Of a DNA stretch of 7,654 nucleotides, positions 1 to 6,241 are shown piece by piece. The stretch covers positions 1 through 7,654 of the forward strand of contig JAOTUD010000108.1 in assembly GCA_029864065.1 (NCBI GenBank), given 5' to 3'. Each line of letters begins with the position of its first letter. Position 1 is the stretch's first letter. The stretch is from Gammaproteobacteria bacterium (GTDB taxonomy: Bacteria; Pseudomonadota; Gammaproteobacteria; GCA-001735895). A program made the position numbers and the translations under genes. The notes below the pieces were generated by a model. The model worked only from the letters and a program-made list of their open reading frames with translations. It had not been told where the DNA came from and searched no databases.

Positions 1-8
1 GACTCTTA

Positions 9-14
9 TCCTCT
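9..14 (-). promoter_or_regulatory. Possible ribosome binding site of a gene starting just left of the window
   Basis: On the minus strand AGAGGA is followed by eight bases (TAAGAGTC) before the window ends, so a start codon immediately outside would be at a normal Shine-Dalgarno distance. In many gammaproteobacteria the gene following tRNA-Thr(GGT) in this cluster is tuf, encoding EF-Tu, so this could be its ribosome binding site. That identity is synteny-based inference; no coding sequence of tuf is visible here. Confidence 0.3.
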
Positions 15-51
15 ATCAAAAAATTCAAACATACCGGAGACATCAAAACGT

Positions 52-85
52 CATCCCGGAAATTGCGCAGCAATTATCCGGGATC
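52..85. repeat. REP-like palindrome in the spacer after tRNA-Thr
   Basis: An imperfect palindrome with arms ATCCCGGAAATTGC and GCAATTATCCGGGAT, a 3-nt loop and one unpaired base (A76). The form CATCCCGGA...TCCGGGATC resembles short extragenic palindromes scattered through many proteobacterial genomes. Only one copy is seen here, so its repeat status is inferred from its form. It is unrelated in sequence to the CACAATACTTAA repeat at 152-200. The rest of 1-151 shows no gene or other clear signal. Confidence 0.5.
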
Positions 86-151
86 CTGACGAGATACCGC
101 GGTCGAAATACTTGCGCCATCATCCCGATCGTTCCCAATACCTGTAATCTC

Positions 152-200
152 GGGGGCACAATACTTAATTCGCCTTCAGCGAATTAAGTATTGTGCCCCC
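152..200. repeat. Palindromic repeat, copy A: perfect 22-bp hairpin beside tRNA-Thr
   Basis: Two arms of 22 bp (152-173 and 179-200) are perfect reverse complements around a 5-nt loop CTTCA. The arms begin GGGGGCACAATACTTAA and end TTCGC. The same core occurs in copy B at 483-569, so this is a repeat family and not a one-off hairpin. Transcription of the tRNA operon runs leftwards, so the hairpin begins 6 nt after the CCA of tRNA-Thr. No U-tract follows the stem, so it is not a classical intrinsic terminator, although such a strong stem could block 3' exonucleases or slow polymerase. A non-autonomous element mobilised by a REP-associated tyrosine transposase elsewhere in the genome is a reasonable guess, not something shown here. 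Confidence 0.8.
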
Positions 201-206
201 CTAATC

Positions 207-282
<76 letters not shown>

Positions 283-307
283 GTTATTCCCATGCCTCTC
301 CTGCATC

Positions 308-382
<75 letters not shown>

Positions 383-404
383 GAAAACGCAATATTTTAC
401 GCCT

Positions 405-438
405 TTTTCGACACCTTAATATATACGGGAGTCGAAAA
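405..438. repeat. 8-bp inverted repeat in the leader of tRNA-Gly
   Basis: TTTTCGAC (405-412) and GTCGAAAA (431-438) are perfect reverse complements around an 18-nt AT-rich centre containing ATATATA. In the leftward tRNA transcript the structure lies about 22 nt before the 5' end of tRNA-Gly. It could be an RNA hairpin that assists processing, a protein-binding dyad, or chance in an AT-rich spacer. No partner or second copy is visible. Confidence 0.4.
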
Positions 439-482
439 TTTGGGAGTGGACTACTCATCCCGCCCCTGTCAACCCTGATCTC

Positions 483-569
483 AATTCCGGGGACACAATA
501 CTTAACTCGGGTCAGTTCCACCTTCCACGGCAACGCGGTTGATGAATTAAGTATTGTGTCCCCGGAATT
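483..569. repeat. Palindromic repeat, copy B: 87-bp element between tRNA-Tyr and tRNA-Gly
   Basis: The outer arms of 26 bp (483-508 and 544-569) are inverted repeats with a single mismatch (C506 opposite A546). Each starts AATTCCGGGGACACAATACT. The 35-bp centre (509-543) shows no reading frame or clear secondary stem. The core CACAATACTTAA and the adjoining G-run match copy A at 152-200, but this copy has a longer unpaired centre and extra outer AATTCC/GGAATT. It interrupts the tRNA operon between the Tyr and Gly genes and would be transcribed with them. The form is that of a small MITE/REP-type element. No target-site duplication can be assigned confidently. Confidence 0.75.
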
Positions 570-624
570 CTTGTTCGGGCCCACCCACACCATATCTTTT
601 GCGGACCAGGGCGCGCATAAGAGA

Positions 625-709
625 TGGTGGAGGGGGGTGGATTCGAACCACCGAAGGCAGTGCCAACAGATTTACAGTCTGTCCCCTTTGGCCACTCGGG
701 AACCCCTCC
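625..709 (-). tRNA. tyrU: tRNA-Tyr(GTA)
   Basis: This is a class II tRNA with acceptor stem GGAGGGG/CCCCTCC. The anticodon stem ACAGA/TCTGT encloses loop CTGTAAA with anticodon GTA. It has the long variable arm typical of tRNA-Tyr (TGGCA...TGCC) and T-stem GGTGG/CCACC around TTCGAAT. The discriminator is A and CCA is encoded (625-627), giving 85 nt. It reads UAC and UAU. It is the first gene of the tRNA operon, directly behind a strong stable-RNA type promoter. In E. coli a tRNA-Thr gene (thrU) precedes tyrU; here there is none and the upstream neighbour is an EF-G gene. Confidence 0.97.
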
Positions 710-723
710 AGAGCAAGGGGCGT

Positions 724-752
724 ATTCTCTACACGCCCCCCGGCCATGTCAA
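724..752 (-). promoter_or_regulatory. Sigma-70 promoter of the tRNA operon with stringent-type discriminator
   Basis: On the minus strand a consensus -35 TTGACA (747-752) is followed by a 17-bp spacer and the -10 GAGAAT (724-729; 4 of 6 bases match). The next bases, ACGCCCC (717-723), form a GC-rich discriminator like that of rRNA and tRNA promoters repressed by ppGpp/DksA. Transcription would start a few bases before tRNA-Tyr, whose 5' end is at 709. Position, spacing and discriminator agree well. Growth-rate and stringent control is inferred from the discriminator. Confidence 0.7.
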
Positions 753-804
753 TAGCGGTGGACCGCACCACCCAAATTAATCAACAACTTACCCCGCCCC
801 GCCG

Positions 805-2889
805 CTACTTGGCGGCACGCCGCTCCTTGACTTCCCTGATGACTTCTTCGGCGACGTTTTTCGGACAGGGCAGGTAGTGTTCGAACTCCATCGAAAACTG
901 GCCCCGACCCGATGTCATGGTGCGCAAATCGCCGATATAGCCAAACATGTCCGACAACGGCACATCGGCCTTAACGCGAATGCCCGTCGGCGTAGGTTCC
1001 TGCGCCTTGATCATGCCGCGCCGACGATTGAGATCGCCGATCACGTCGCCGACGTGGTCCTCGGGTACGTAAACGTCCACCTTCATGATCGGTTCCATCA
1101 GCTGCGGACCGGCCTTCGGGATGGTCTGGCGATAGGCGCCCCTGGCCGCGGTTTCGAAAGCCACCGCCGACGAGTCGACCGCATGGAATGCACCGTCGTA
1201 AAGAGTAATCTTGACGTCGAGCAGCGGGAATCCGGCAAGCACGCCCTCGTACATACAGCTCGCAAAACCTTTCTCGACCGCGGGCCAGAATTCACGCGGC
1301 ACGTTACCACCGGTAACGGTGGATTCGAACTGGTATCCGCTGCCGGGCTCGCCGGGTTCGACGATATAGTCGATCTTGCCGAACTGGCCCGAACCGCCGG
1401 TTTGCTTCTTGTGCGTATAACTGTCCTCGACCCGCTGAGTAATGGTTTCGCGGTAGGCGACCTGCGGCTTGCCGACCTCGACGTCGACCATGTGGGTGCG
1501 GCGCAGGATGTCGACCTTGATATCGAGGTGCAGTTCACCCATACCCTTGATGATGATTTCACCGCTGTCCTCGTCGGTTTCGACGTAGAACGACGGGTCC
1601 TCCTTGACCATCTTGCCGATCGCGATCCCCATTTTCTCGGATGCTGCCTGGTCTTTGGGTTTGATCGCAATCGAGATGACCGGATCCGGGAATACCATCG
1701 GCTCGAGCGTTGCCGGATGCTTGGGATCGGCCAGGGTATGCCCGGTTTGAACGTTCTTCAGGCCGACCAGCGCAACGATATCGCCGGCTTCCGCCGAATC
1801 ACGCTCCATGCGGTCGTCGGCATGCATTTCGACGATACGGCCGATGCGCTCCGTCTTGCCGGTAAAGGTATTGAGCACGGTATCGCCCTTGGCAATCTTG
1901 CCCGAATAAATGCGCGTGAAGGTCAGCGCGCCGAAGCGGTCGTCCATGATTTTAAACGCCAGCGCGCGCAGCGGCTTGGTCGGGTCGACCAGCGCAACCT
2001 CGCCGGTTTCGTTACCCTCGAGATCGATTTCGGGCTGCGGCCTGACCTCGGTCGGATTCGGCAGGTAGTCGACCACGGCGTTTAGCACCAGCTGGATGCC
2101 CTTGTTCTTGAAAGCCGATCCGCAGTAGGTCGGAAAGAAATCGAGTGCGATAGTGCCCTTGCGGATGCAGCGCTTGATTTGGTCGAGCTCGGGCTCTTCG
2201 CCCTCGAGGTACATCATCAGTAACTCGTCGTCCTGCTCGAGCGCGGTTTCGATCAGTTTCTCGCGGTATTCCTCGATCCGGTCGGCCATGTCCGCGGGCG
2301 GATCCTGGATCCTGTAGTTGGTCGGGTCGCCTGATTCGTCCCATACCCAGGCCTTGCGGGTCAGCAAATCGACGACGCCGACGAAGTTTTCCTCGGTTCC
2401 GATCGGCAGGGTCATTACCAGCGGGTGCGCGCCGAGCACATCCTCTACCTGCTTGATCACGCGGTAAAAATCGGCGCCAAGGCGATCGAGCTTATTGACA
2501 AAAATGATGCGCGAAACTTCGGAATCGTTGGCATAGCGCCAGTTGGTTTCGGACTGGGGCTCTACACCACCGGAGCCACAGAACACACCCACGCCGCCGT
2601 CGAGTACCTTGAGCGAACGGTAGACCTCGATGGTAAAGTCGACGTGCCCGGGGGTATCGATGATATTGAGCCGGTGGCCGTTCCACTCACAGCTGGTCGC
2701 GGCGGACTGAATCGTAATACCGCGCTCCTGTTCCTGCTCCATGAAATCGGTGGTCGCGGCGCCATCGTGCACTTCGCCGATTTTATGAATCTTGCCGGTA
2801 AGCTTCAAAATACGCTCGGTGGTCGTGGTTTTACCGGCGTCAACATGGGCAAAGATGCCGATATTCCGATATGTATTCAGGTTAGCCAT
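805..2889 (-). CDS. fusA2: Elongation factor G 2 (EF-G type translational GTPase)
   Basis: A 694-residue cytoplasmic translational GTPase, full length for EF-G. EF-G proteins drive translocation and, with RRF, ribosome recycling. The G domain has P-loop AHVDAGKTT (14-22), RGITI (56-60), DTPGH (78-82, catalytic H82), NKLD (132-135) and GSAFKNKG (257-264). Domains II, III, IV and V follow; the domain IV tip FHAVDSS (568-574) carries the translocation histidine, H569. From memory, sequences such as SLKVLDGGVGVFCGSGGVEP and MTSGRGQFSMEF match the gammaproteobacterial EF-G 2 (fusA2/fusB; Vibrio cholerae EF-G 2), not the str-operon fusA. No rpsL, rpsG or tuf flanks it. It starts at ATG with no good Shine-Dalgarno sequence and stops 53 bp before the -35 of the tRNA promoter. 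Whether it does translocation or only recycling cannot be read from sequence, nor whether another fusA exists. Confidence 0.93.
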   Translation of the reverse strand: MANLNTYRNIGIFAHVDAGKTTTTERILKLTGKIHKIGEVHDGAATTDFMEQEQERGITIQSAATSCEWNGHRLNIIDTPGHVDFTIEVYRSLKVLDGGVGVFCGSGGVEPQSETNWRYANDSEVSRIIFVNKLDRLGADFYRVIKQVEDVLGAHPLVMTLPIGTEENFVGVVDLLTRKAWVWDESGDPTNYRIQDPPADMADRIEEYREKLIETALEQDDELLMMYLEGEEPELDQIKRCIRKGTIALDFFPTYCGSAFKNKGIQLVLNAVVDYLPNPTEVRPQPEIDLEGNETGEVALVDPTKPLRALAFKIMDDRFGALTFTRIYSGKIAKGDTVLNTFTGKTERIGRIVEMHADDRMERDSAEAGDIVALVGLKNVQTGHTLADPKHPATLEPMVFPDPVISIAIKPKDQAASEKMGIAIGKMVKEDPSFYVETDEDSGEIIIKGMGELHLDIKVDILRRTHMVDVEVGKPQVAYRETITQRVEDSYTHKKQTGGSGQFGKIDYIVEPGEPGSGYQFESTVTGGNVPREFWPAVEKGFASCMYEGVLAGFPLLDVKITLYDGAFHAVDSSAVAFETAARGAYRQTIPKAGPQLMEPIMKVDVYVPEDHVGDVIGDLNRRRGMIKAQEPTPTGIRVKADVPLSDMFGYIGDLRTMTSGRGQFSMEFEHYLPCPKNVAEEVIREVKERRAAK

Positions 2890-2912
2890 GGTGGTGGTGT
2901 CCAGTTAAAAGT

Positions 2913-2947
2913 AAAAAAATCTAGTCGTGCCGAGGCCCCTGCCCCGG
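2913..2947 (-). promoter_or_regulatory. GC-rich leader hairpin and U7 tract upstream of the EF-G gene
   Basis: Read on the minus strand, CCGGGGC-AGGG-GCCTCGG (2930-2947) folds into a 7-bp stem with one G-U pair and a 4-nt loop. It is followed 10 nt later by seven Ts (2913-2919) and then, 23 nt further, by the fusA2 ATG. The stem-to-U-tract distance is long for an intrinsic terminator. It may be an attenuator-like leader, the end of an upstream transcript, or a fortuitous stem. No known riboswitch class is recognised. Confidence 0.35.
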
Positions 2948-3159
2948 AATTTGCAACACAAAAAGCCCCGTCTTGTCTGTATCAAAGACGCAAAAATTAC
3001 TGTAAATTATTGATTCACAAGGAAATTCTGCGAGGCCCGAAATCTGCCGGCGCATATTTTAACATACTGTCGTGAAACTGATAGTACCGGCCAGGATTTA
3101 TTGACCGGAAAAGTAAAATAGTTCCACGGCAGGATTTTTCAACCATTTTTACCTGGTTC

Positions 3160-3173
3160 AATTCCGCGGAATT
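3160..3173. repeat. 14-bp perfect palindrome after the enoyl-CoA hydratase stop
   Basis: AATTCCGCGGAATT is a perfect palindrome centred 17 bp after the operon's last stop codon (TAA at 3182-3184). As RNA it could form a 5-bp stem with a CGCG loop. No U-tract follows directly, so it is weak as a terminator. It may mark the 3' end of the operon transcript or be a binding dyad. Confidence 0.3.
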
Positions 3174-3181
3174 CGGCGCGG

Positions 3182-3961
3182 TTAACGGTGCCTGAAATCT
3201 GGGCTGCGTTTTTCGACGAAGGCTGCCATCCCTTCCTTCTGATCGTCGAGGGCAAAGGTCGACTTGAACATTTGCCGCTCGGTTTTCACGCCCTGCGTCA
3301 GGCTGGTCTCGAGCGCCAGATCTACCGCCTGCCTGGCCATGGACACGATCGGACGCGAGAAACCCGCGATTTTGGCGGCGGCGGCGAGCGCGGCGGCGAG
3401 ATATGACTCTAGAGGTTCCACGCGCGCCGCGAGACCACTGCGCTCCGCCTCGCTGGCGTCCATCATGCGCCCGGTCAGGCACATATCCATGGCTTTCGAC
3501 TTGCCCACCAGCCGGGTCAGGCGCTGCGAGCCGCCGAAGCCGGGAATAGTGCCTATGGTGATTTCCGGCTGACCGAACTTCGCATTGTCGGCAGCGATGA
3601 TAAAGTCGCACATCATCGCGAGTTCACAGCCGCCGCCGAGCGCGTAGCCGGCGACCGCGGCAATGACCGGCTTGCTGCAGCTGGCGATACTGTCGCAATG
3701 CCGGGTCAGGCCACCATCTTCGAGCATGTACTGGAAACTCGCGTCCTTCATTTCGGTGATATCGGCGCCGGCGGCAAATGCCTTGTCGTTACCGGTCAAA
3801 ACGATAACGGCAATCGCATCGTCGCGGTCGAGTTCGGCAAAAACCTGTGCCAGTTCGTCCATCAGGCCCAGGCATAGCGCGTTCAAAACCTCGGGCCGGT
3901 TGAGTCTGACCAGCGCCACGCTGTCTCGTATTTCGACTTGCAGGTAATTTAACTTATTCAT
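3182..3961 (-). CDS. Enoyl-CoA hydratase (crotonase family)
   Basis: A 259-residue cytoplasmic protein of normal length for a short-chain enoyl-CoA hydratase, which adds water to trans-2-enoyl-CoA to give 3-hydroxyacyl-CoA. Visible motifs are KAFAAGADI (60-68, first oxyanion-hole NH at A66), GGGCELAMMCD (109-119, second oxyanion NH at G110, catalytic E113) and FGQPEI (129-134, catalytic E133). GTIPGFGGSQRL follows and the C-terminus is the usual EKRSPDF. Both glutamates are present, so hydratase activity is likely, as opposed to an isomerase with only one. The ATG overlaps the thioesterase stop by 4 bp (ATGA), with GAAGG 8 bp upstream, suggesting translational coupling. It is the last gene of the operon. 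A role in general beta-oxidation is most likely. The DMSP-pathway hydratase DmdD is a distant alternative, because it is also a two-glutamate crotonase. Confidence 0.93.
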   Translation of the reverse strand: MNKLNYLQVEIRDSVALVRLNRPEVLNALCLGLMDELAQVFAELDRDDAIAVIVLTGNDKAFAAGADITEMKDASFQYMLEDGGLTRHCDSIASCSKPVIAAVAGYALGGGCELAMMCDFIIAADNAKFGQPEITIGTIPGFGGSQRLTRLVGKSKAMDMCLTGRMMDASEAERSGLAARVEPLESYLAAALAAAAKIAGFSRPIVSMARQAVDLALETSLTQGVKTERQMFKSTFALDDQKEGMAAFVEKRSPDFRHR

Positions 3962-4419
3962 GAATCGATACCTTCGAACTGTTGGATGATGTTGCGCTCC
4001 GGCGCCGGGATCGGAATGCTGTGATTTTTCCGGTAATTGAACCAGACGCAGGCGGCTTTCGCAGTCGAGTAAGGCTGCTCGTCGCCGGGCGCAAATATCG
4101 CAGCCTCGAAATCGAAGCTGCTGTTACCGAGCCGGCTGATGCGCGATCCGACCTCGAGGGCGCAGGGATGGTGGATCTGCCGCAAAAAGGTCACGTGGAT
4201 ATCGGCGATGATCAGGCTGTTATGCACCTCCGGCCCGGCGCTCATATCGAGCAGGCGATGAAAATAGTCGAGCCGGCCGGATTCGTAATAACGCACGAAC
4301 TGCACGTTATTGACGTGGCCGAACATGTCGCAATCGCCCCAGCGCGTCGGCGTCGCCGTGAAAAACCTGAAACCGGGGCGCAGGAAGCGTCCCGAATCAA
4401 CCCTGCTGGAATCCGACAT
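3958..4419 (-). CDS. Hotdog-fold acyl-CoA thioesterase (4HBT/YbgC-like)
   Basis: A 153-residue single hotdog domain. The motif RWGDCDMFGHVNNVQFVRYYE (26-46) is the signature of 4-hydroxybenzoyl-CoA thioesterase/YbgC-type enzymes. D31 sits at the position of the catalytic aspartate, and HVNN forms the turn into the hotdog helix. The expected reaction is hydrolysis of an acyl-CoA to free acid and CoA in the cytoplasm; the substrate cannot be inferred. It starts 29 bp after the acyl-CoA dehydrogenase stop and overlaps the enoyl-CoA hydratase start by 4 bp. No clear Shine-Dalgarno sequence precedes ATG 4419, so translation may depend on coupling, but no better in-frame start exists upstream. The C-terminal tail after about residue 132 is divergent. 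In an acyl-CoA operon it may relieve CoA trapping or release the product acid. Confidence 0.85.
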   Translation of the reverse strand: MSDSSRVDSGRFLRPGFRFFTATPTRWGDCDMFGHVNNVQFVRYYESGRLDYFHRLLDMSAGPEVHNSLIIADIHVTFLRQIHHPCALEVGSRISRLGNSSFDFEAAIFAPGDEQPYSTAKAACVWFNYRKNHSIPIPAPERNIIQQFEGIDS

Positions 4420-4448
4420 GGTCTGCGTCGCCCGGCTAGCCTGAATGG

Positions 4449-6230
4449 CTAGAAAACATCGGCGTCGATCCCCATGACGCTCGCCGAGCCCGCTTTCACC
4501 ATCAGCAGTTGCGCCTCGCTGCGCGGTAAGATACGTTCGATGAAGAAACGCGCGGTGTCGATCTTGTGCCGGTAAAACCGATCGTTACTGCCTGCGTCGA
4601 TGTAACGCTGCGCCGCCAGTGCCGCCCTGCCCATCAGCCAGGCGCAGGCCACGTTGCCAGCCAGCATCATGAAATCGACGCCGACCGCGCTGCCCAGGTC
4701 GGGATCTGCGGCGGCCTGCGCGAGGTACCAGCCGGTGGCGTCCTCGAGCGCCGCCAGCGCCCCGGTGAAACGCGGCGCGAGCGCGGCGATGTCGCCATCG
4801 GCACCGGCAAGCTCCTGCTCGAGCTGTTTCATCTCCGCGATCAGCTCGCCCATCGCGTGGCCATTGTCGCGCAGCATTTTACGCCCCATCAGGTCGAGCG
4901 CCTGGATACCGGTGGTGCCCTCGTAAATGGTCAGGATCCTGGCATCGCGCATATGCTGGGCGGCGCCGGTTTCCTCGACGAAACCCATGCCGCCGTGCAC
5001 CTGCACGCCCAGGTAAGTGGCCTCCTGGGCCATCTCGGTGCACCAGCCCTTGACGATGGGAATGATCAGATCCACGCGGCGCTGGTGCGTCTCCCGTTGT
5101 GCCGCCGACGGCGAGTGATGCGCCCGGTCCGTCTCAGCCGAGGCGTAGTAGGCCAGCGCCCGTCCGGCCTCGGTAATCGCGCGCATTTGCATCAGCATTC
5201 GCCGCACGTCCGGATGGTGGATGATCGTGCTGCGCTCGCTGTGGCCGCGGGCGACGCCCTGCACCCGCTCTTTCGCGAAAGCCACGGCGCCCTGGTAAGC
5301 GCGTTCCGAGATCGCAACGCCCTGCATGCCGACCTCTAACCGCGCATTGTTCATCATCGTGAACATGCAGGCGAGGCCGTTGTTCTCTTCGCCGAGGAGG
5401 AAGCCGATTGCGCCGTCGCCATCGCCATAGGACATCACGCAAGTGGGCGACGAGTGGATACCCATCTTGGATTCGACCGAGACCACCTTGAGATCGTTGC
5501 GCGCGCCCCTGGAGCCGTCCGCGTTGGCCAGGAATTTCGGGACCAGGAACAACGAAATACCCTTGACGCCCGCGGGCGCATCCGGTAGCCGCGCCAGCAC
5601 CAGGTGCACGATATTGTCGCTCATTTCGTGCTCGCCCCAGGTGATGTATATTTTCTGCCCGCGGATCCGGTAATGGTCGCCATCGCGCTCGGCGCGGGTC
5701 TTGATCGCGGCGAGGTCGGTGCCCGCCTGGGGTTCCGTCAGGTTCATCGTGCCGCTCCATTCGCCGCTGATCATGTGCGGCAGATAGAGGTCCTGCAGGT
5801 TTTTTGGGGCGTGGGTTTCGATGGCTTCGATCGCGCCCGACGTCAACAGCGGGCAAAGCGCGAATGCCATGTTCGCCGAGTACCACATTTCCGCAACCGC
5901 CGAGTGCACCAGGAAAGGAAGACCCTGACCGTCGATAGCTATCGATTTGCCGATTCCCTGCCAGCCGTTGTCGACAAACTGGCGATAGGCTTCGGCGTAA
6001 CCGGGCGGGCTGACGACGGCTTCGTTCTCGATATGGGTGCCATGATGATCGCCAGCCTGGTTCAGCGGTGAAAAGACCTCGCTGGCAAACACTCCGGCCT
6101 GTTCCAGCACCGCCTCGACCAGGCCCGACGTGGCTTCCTCGAAGCCCGGCAGGCCTGCAATCGAATCGAGTCCGGCGATTTCGTCGATGACGAATTGCAT
6201 GTCCCGGATTGGCGCATTGTAGTCGATCAT
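4449..6230 (-). CDS. Acyl-CoA dehydrogenase, long DmdC/FadE-like type
   Basis: A 593-residue flavoprotein expected to introduce the alpha,beta double bond into an acyl-CoA, passing electrons to ETF. From this start, the N-terminal extension opens MIDYNAPIRDMQFV. The middle domain carries NLTEPQAGTD (163-172) and ITWGEHEMSDN (196-206). The FAD-binding C-domain has QVHGGMGF (410-417) and IYEGTTGIQALDL with catalytic base E437. A further ~140-residue C-terminal extension follows. This architecture is that of ~600-aa acyl-CoA dehydrogenases such as DmdC (3-methylmercaptopropionyl-CoA dehydrogenase) and Pseudomonas FadE1/FadE2-type enzymes, and is much longer than the ~380-aa classical ones. I choose ATG 6230 because AGGTGA lies 5 bp before it; a GTG at 6239 would add three residues but abuts the nitroreductase stop. 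It is the second operon gene. The substrate is unassigned. Confidence 0.93.
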   Translation of the reverse strand: MIDYNAPIRDMQFVIDEIAGLDSIAGLPGFEEATSGLVEAVLEQAGVFASEVFSPLNQAGDHHGTHIENEAVVSPPGYAEAYRQFVDNGWQGIGKSIAIDGQGLPFLVHSAVAEMWYSANMAFALCPLLTSGAIEAIETHAPKNLQDLYLPHMISGEWSGTMNLTEPQAGTDLAAIKTRAERDGDHYRIRGQKIYITWGEHEMSDNIVHLVLARLPDAPAGVKGISLFLVPKFLANADGSRGARNDLKVVSVESKMGIHSSPTCVMSYGDGDGAIGFLLGEENNGLACMFTMMNNARLEVGMQGVAISERAYQGAVAFAKERVQGVARGHSERSTIIHHPDVRRMLMQMRAITEAGRALAYYASAETDRAHHSPSAAQRETHQRRVDLIIPIVKGWCTEMAQEATYLGVQVHGGMGFVEETGAAQHMRDARILTIYEGTTGIQALDLMGRKMLRDNGHAMGELIAEMKQLEQELAGADGDIAALAPRFTGALAALEDATGWYLAQAAADPDLGSAVGVDFMMLAGNVACAWLMGRAALAAQRYIDAGSNDRFYRHKIDTARFFIERILPRSEAQLLMVKAGSASVMGIDADVF

Positions 6231-6235
6231 AATAG

Positions 6236-6241
6236 TCACCT
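6236..6241 (-). promoter_or_regulatory. Ribosome binding site deciding the acyl-CoA dehydrogenase start
   Basis: AGGTGA on the minus strand overlaps the nitroreductase stop codon (TAG at 6240-6242) and lies 5 bp upstream of ATG 6230. It includes the GTG at 6239-6237 that would otherwise be a possible start. This favours the ATG and suggests translational coupling to the gene before it. Confidence 0.65.

Larger units (their letters stand above)
2890..3181 (-). other. 292-bp spacer upstream of the EF-G gene: likely promoter and leader
   Basis: This AT-rich spacer between enoyl-CoA hydratase and EF-G holds no convincing gene. Two sigma-70-like minus-strand candidates are visible. One is TTTACA (3000-3005) with a 17-bp spacer to GATACA, only a modest -10. 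The other is CTATCA (3079-3084) with a 17-bp spacer to TAAAAT (3056-3061). A weak stem CGTCTT/AAGACG (2969-2990) followed by GGGC and five Ts (2960-2964) may be a terminator or part of the leader. None of these is strong by itself. The sequence just before the ATG (ACACCACCACC) has no Shine-Dalgarno match. Confidence 0.35.

Noticed and set aside
467..472. Internal minus-strand promoter TTGACA before tRNA-Gly
   Set aside because: The hexamer is perfect, but no acceptable -10 lies 16-18 bp downstream (the sequence there is CCACTC-like).
755..772. Terminator for the EF-G gene
   Set aside because: Short alternative stems (GCGG-TCCA-CCGC or GGTGG/CCACC) exist on the minus strand but no U-tract follows, only TATT running into the tRNA promoter -35.
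877..2085. 402-codon open frame on the plus strand opposite the EF-G gene
   Set aside because: It is antisense to a fully conserved EF-G reading frame. Its protein is low-complexity in H, D, R and G and matches no family I know. Long antisense frames are common opposite GC-rich genes.
2941..2953. Third, degenerate copy of the tRNA-spacer repeat in the EF-G leader
   Set aside because: Only AATTCCGGGG is shared with the outer end of copy B. The diagnostic core CACAATACTTAA is absent, so the match is likely chance.
2425..3075. 216-codon plus-strand frame covering the EF-G 5' end and leader
   Set aside because: Most of it is antisense to the EF-G G domain, and the remainder translates the AT-rich leader without any family resemblance.
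3015..3611. 198-codon minus-strand frame overlapping enoyl-CoA hydratase out of frame
   Set aside because: It is arginine-rich shadow coding of the hydratase gene continuing into the spacer, with no start signal or domain.
4566..5339. 257-codon plus-strand open frame opposite the acyl-CoA dehydrogenase
   Set aside because: It lies entirely within a conserved dehydrogenase gene on the other strand, with no recognisable domain or convincing ribosome binding site.
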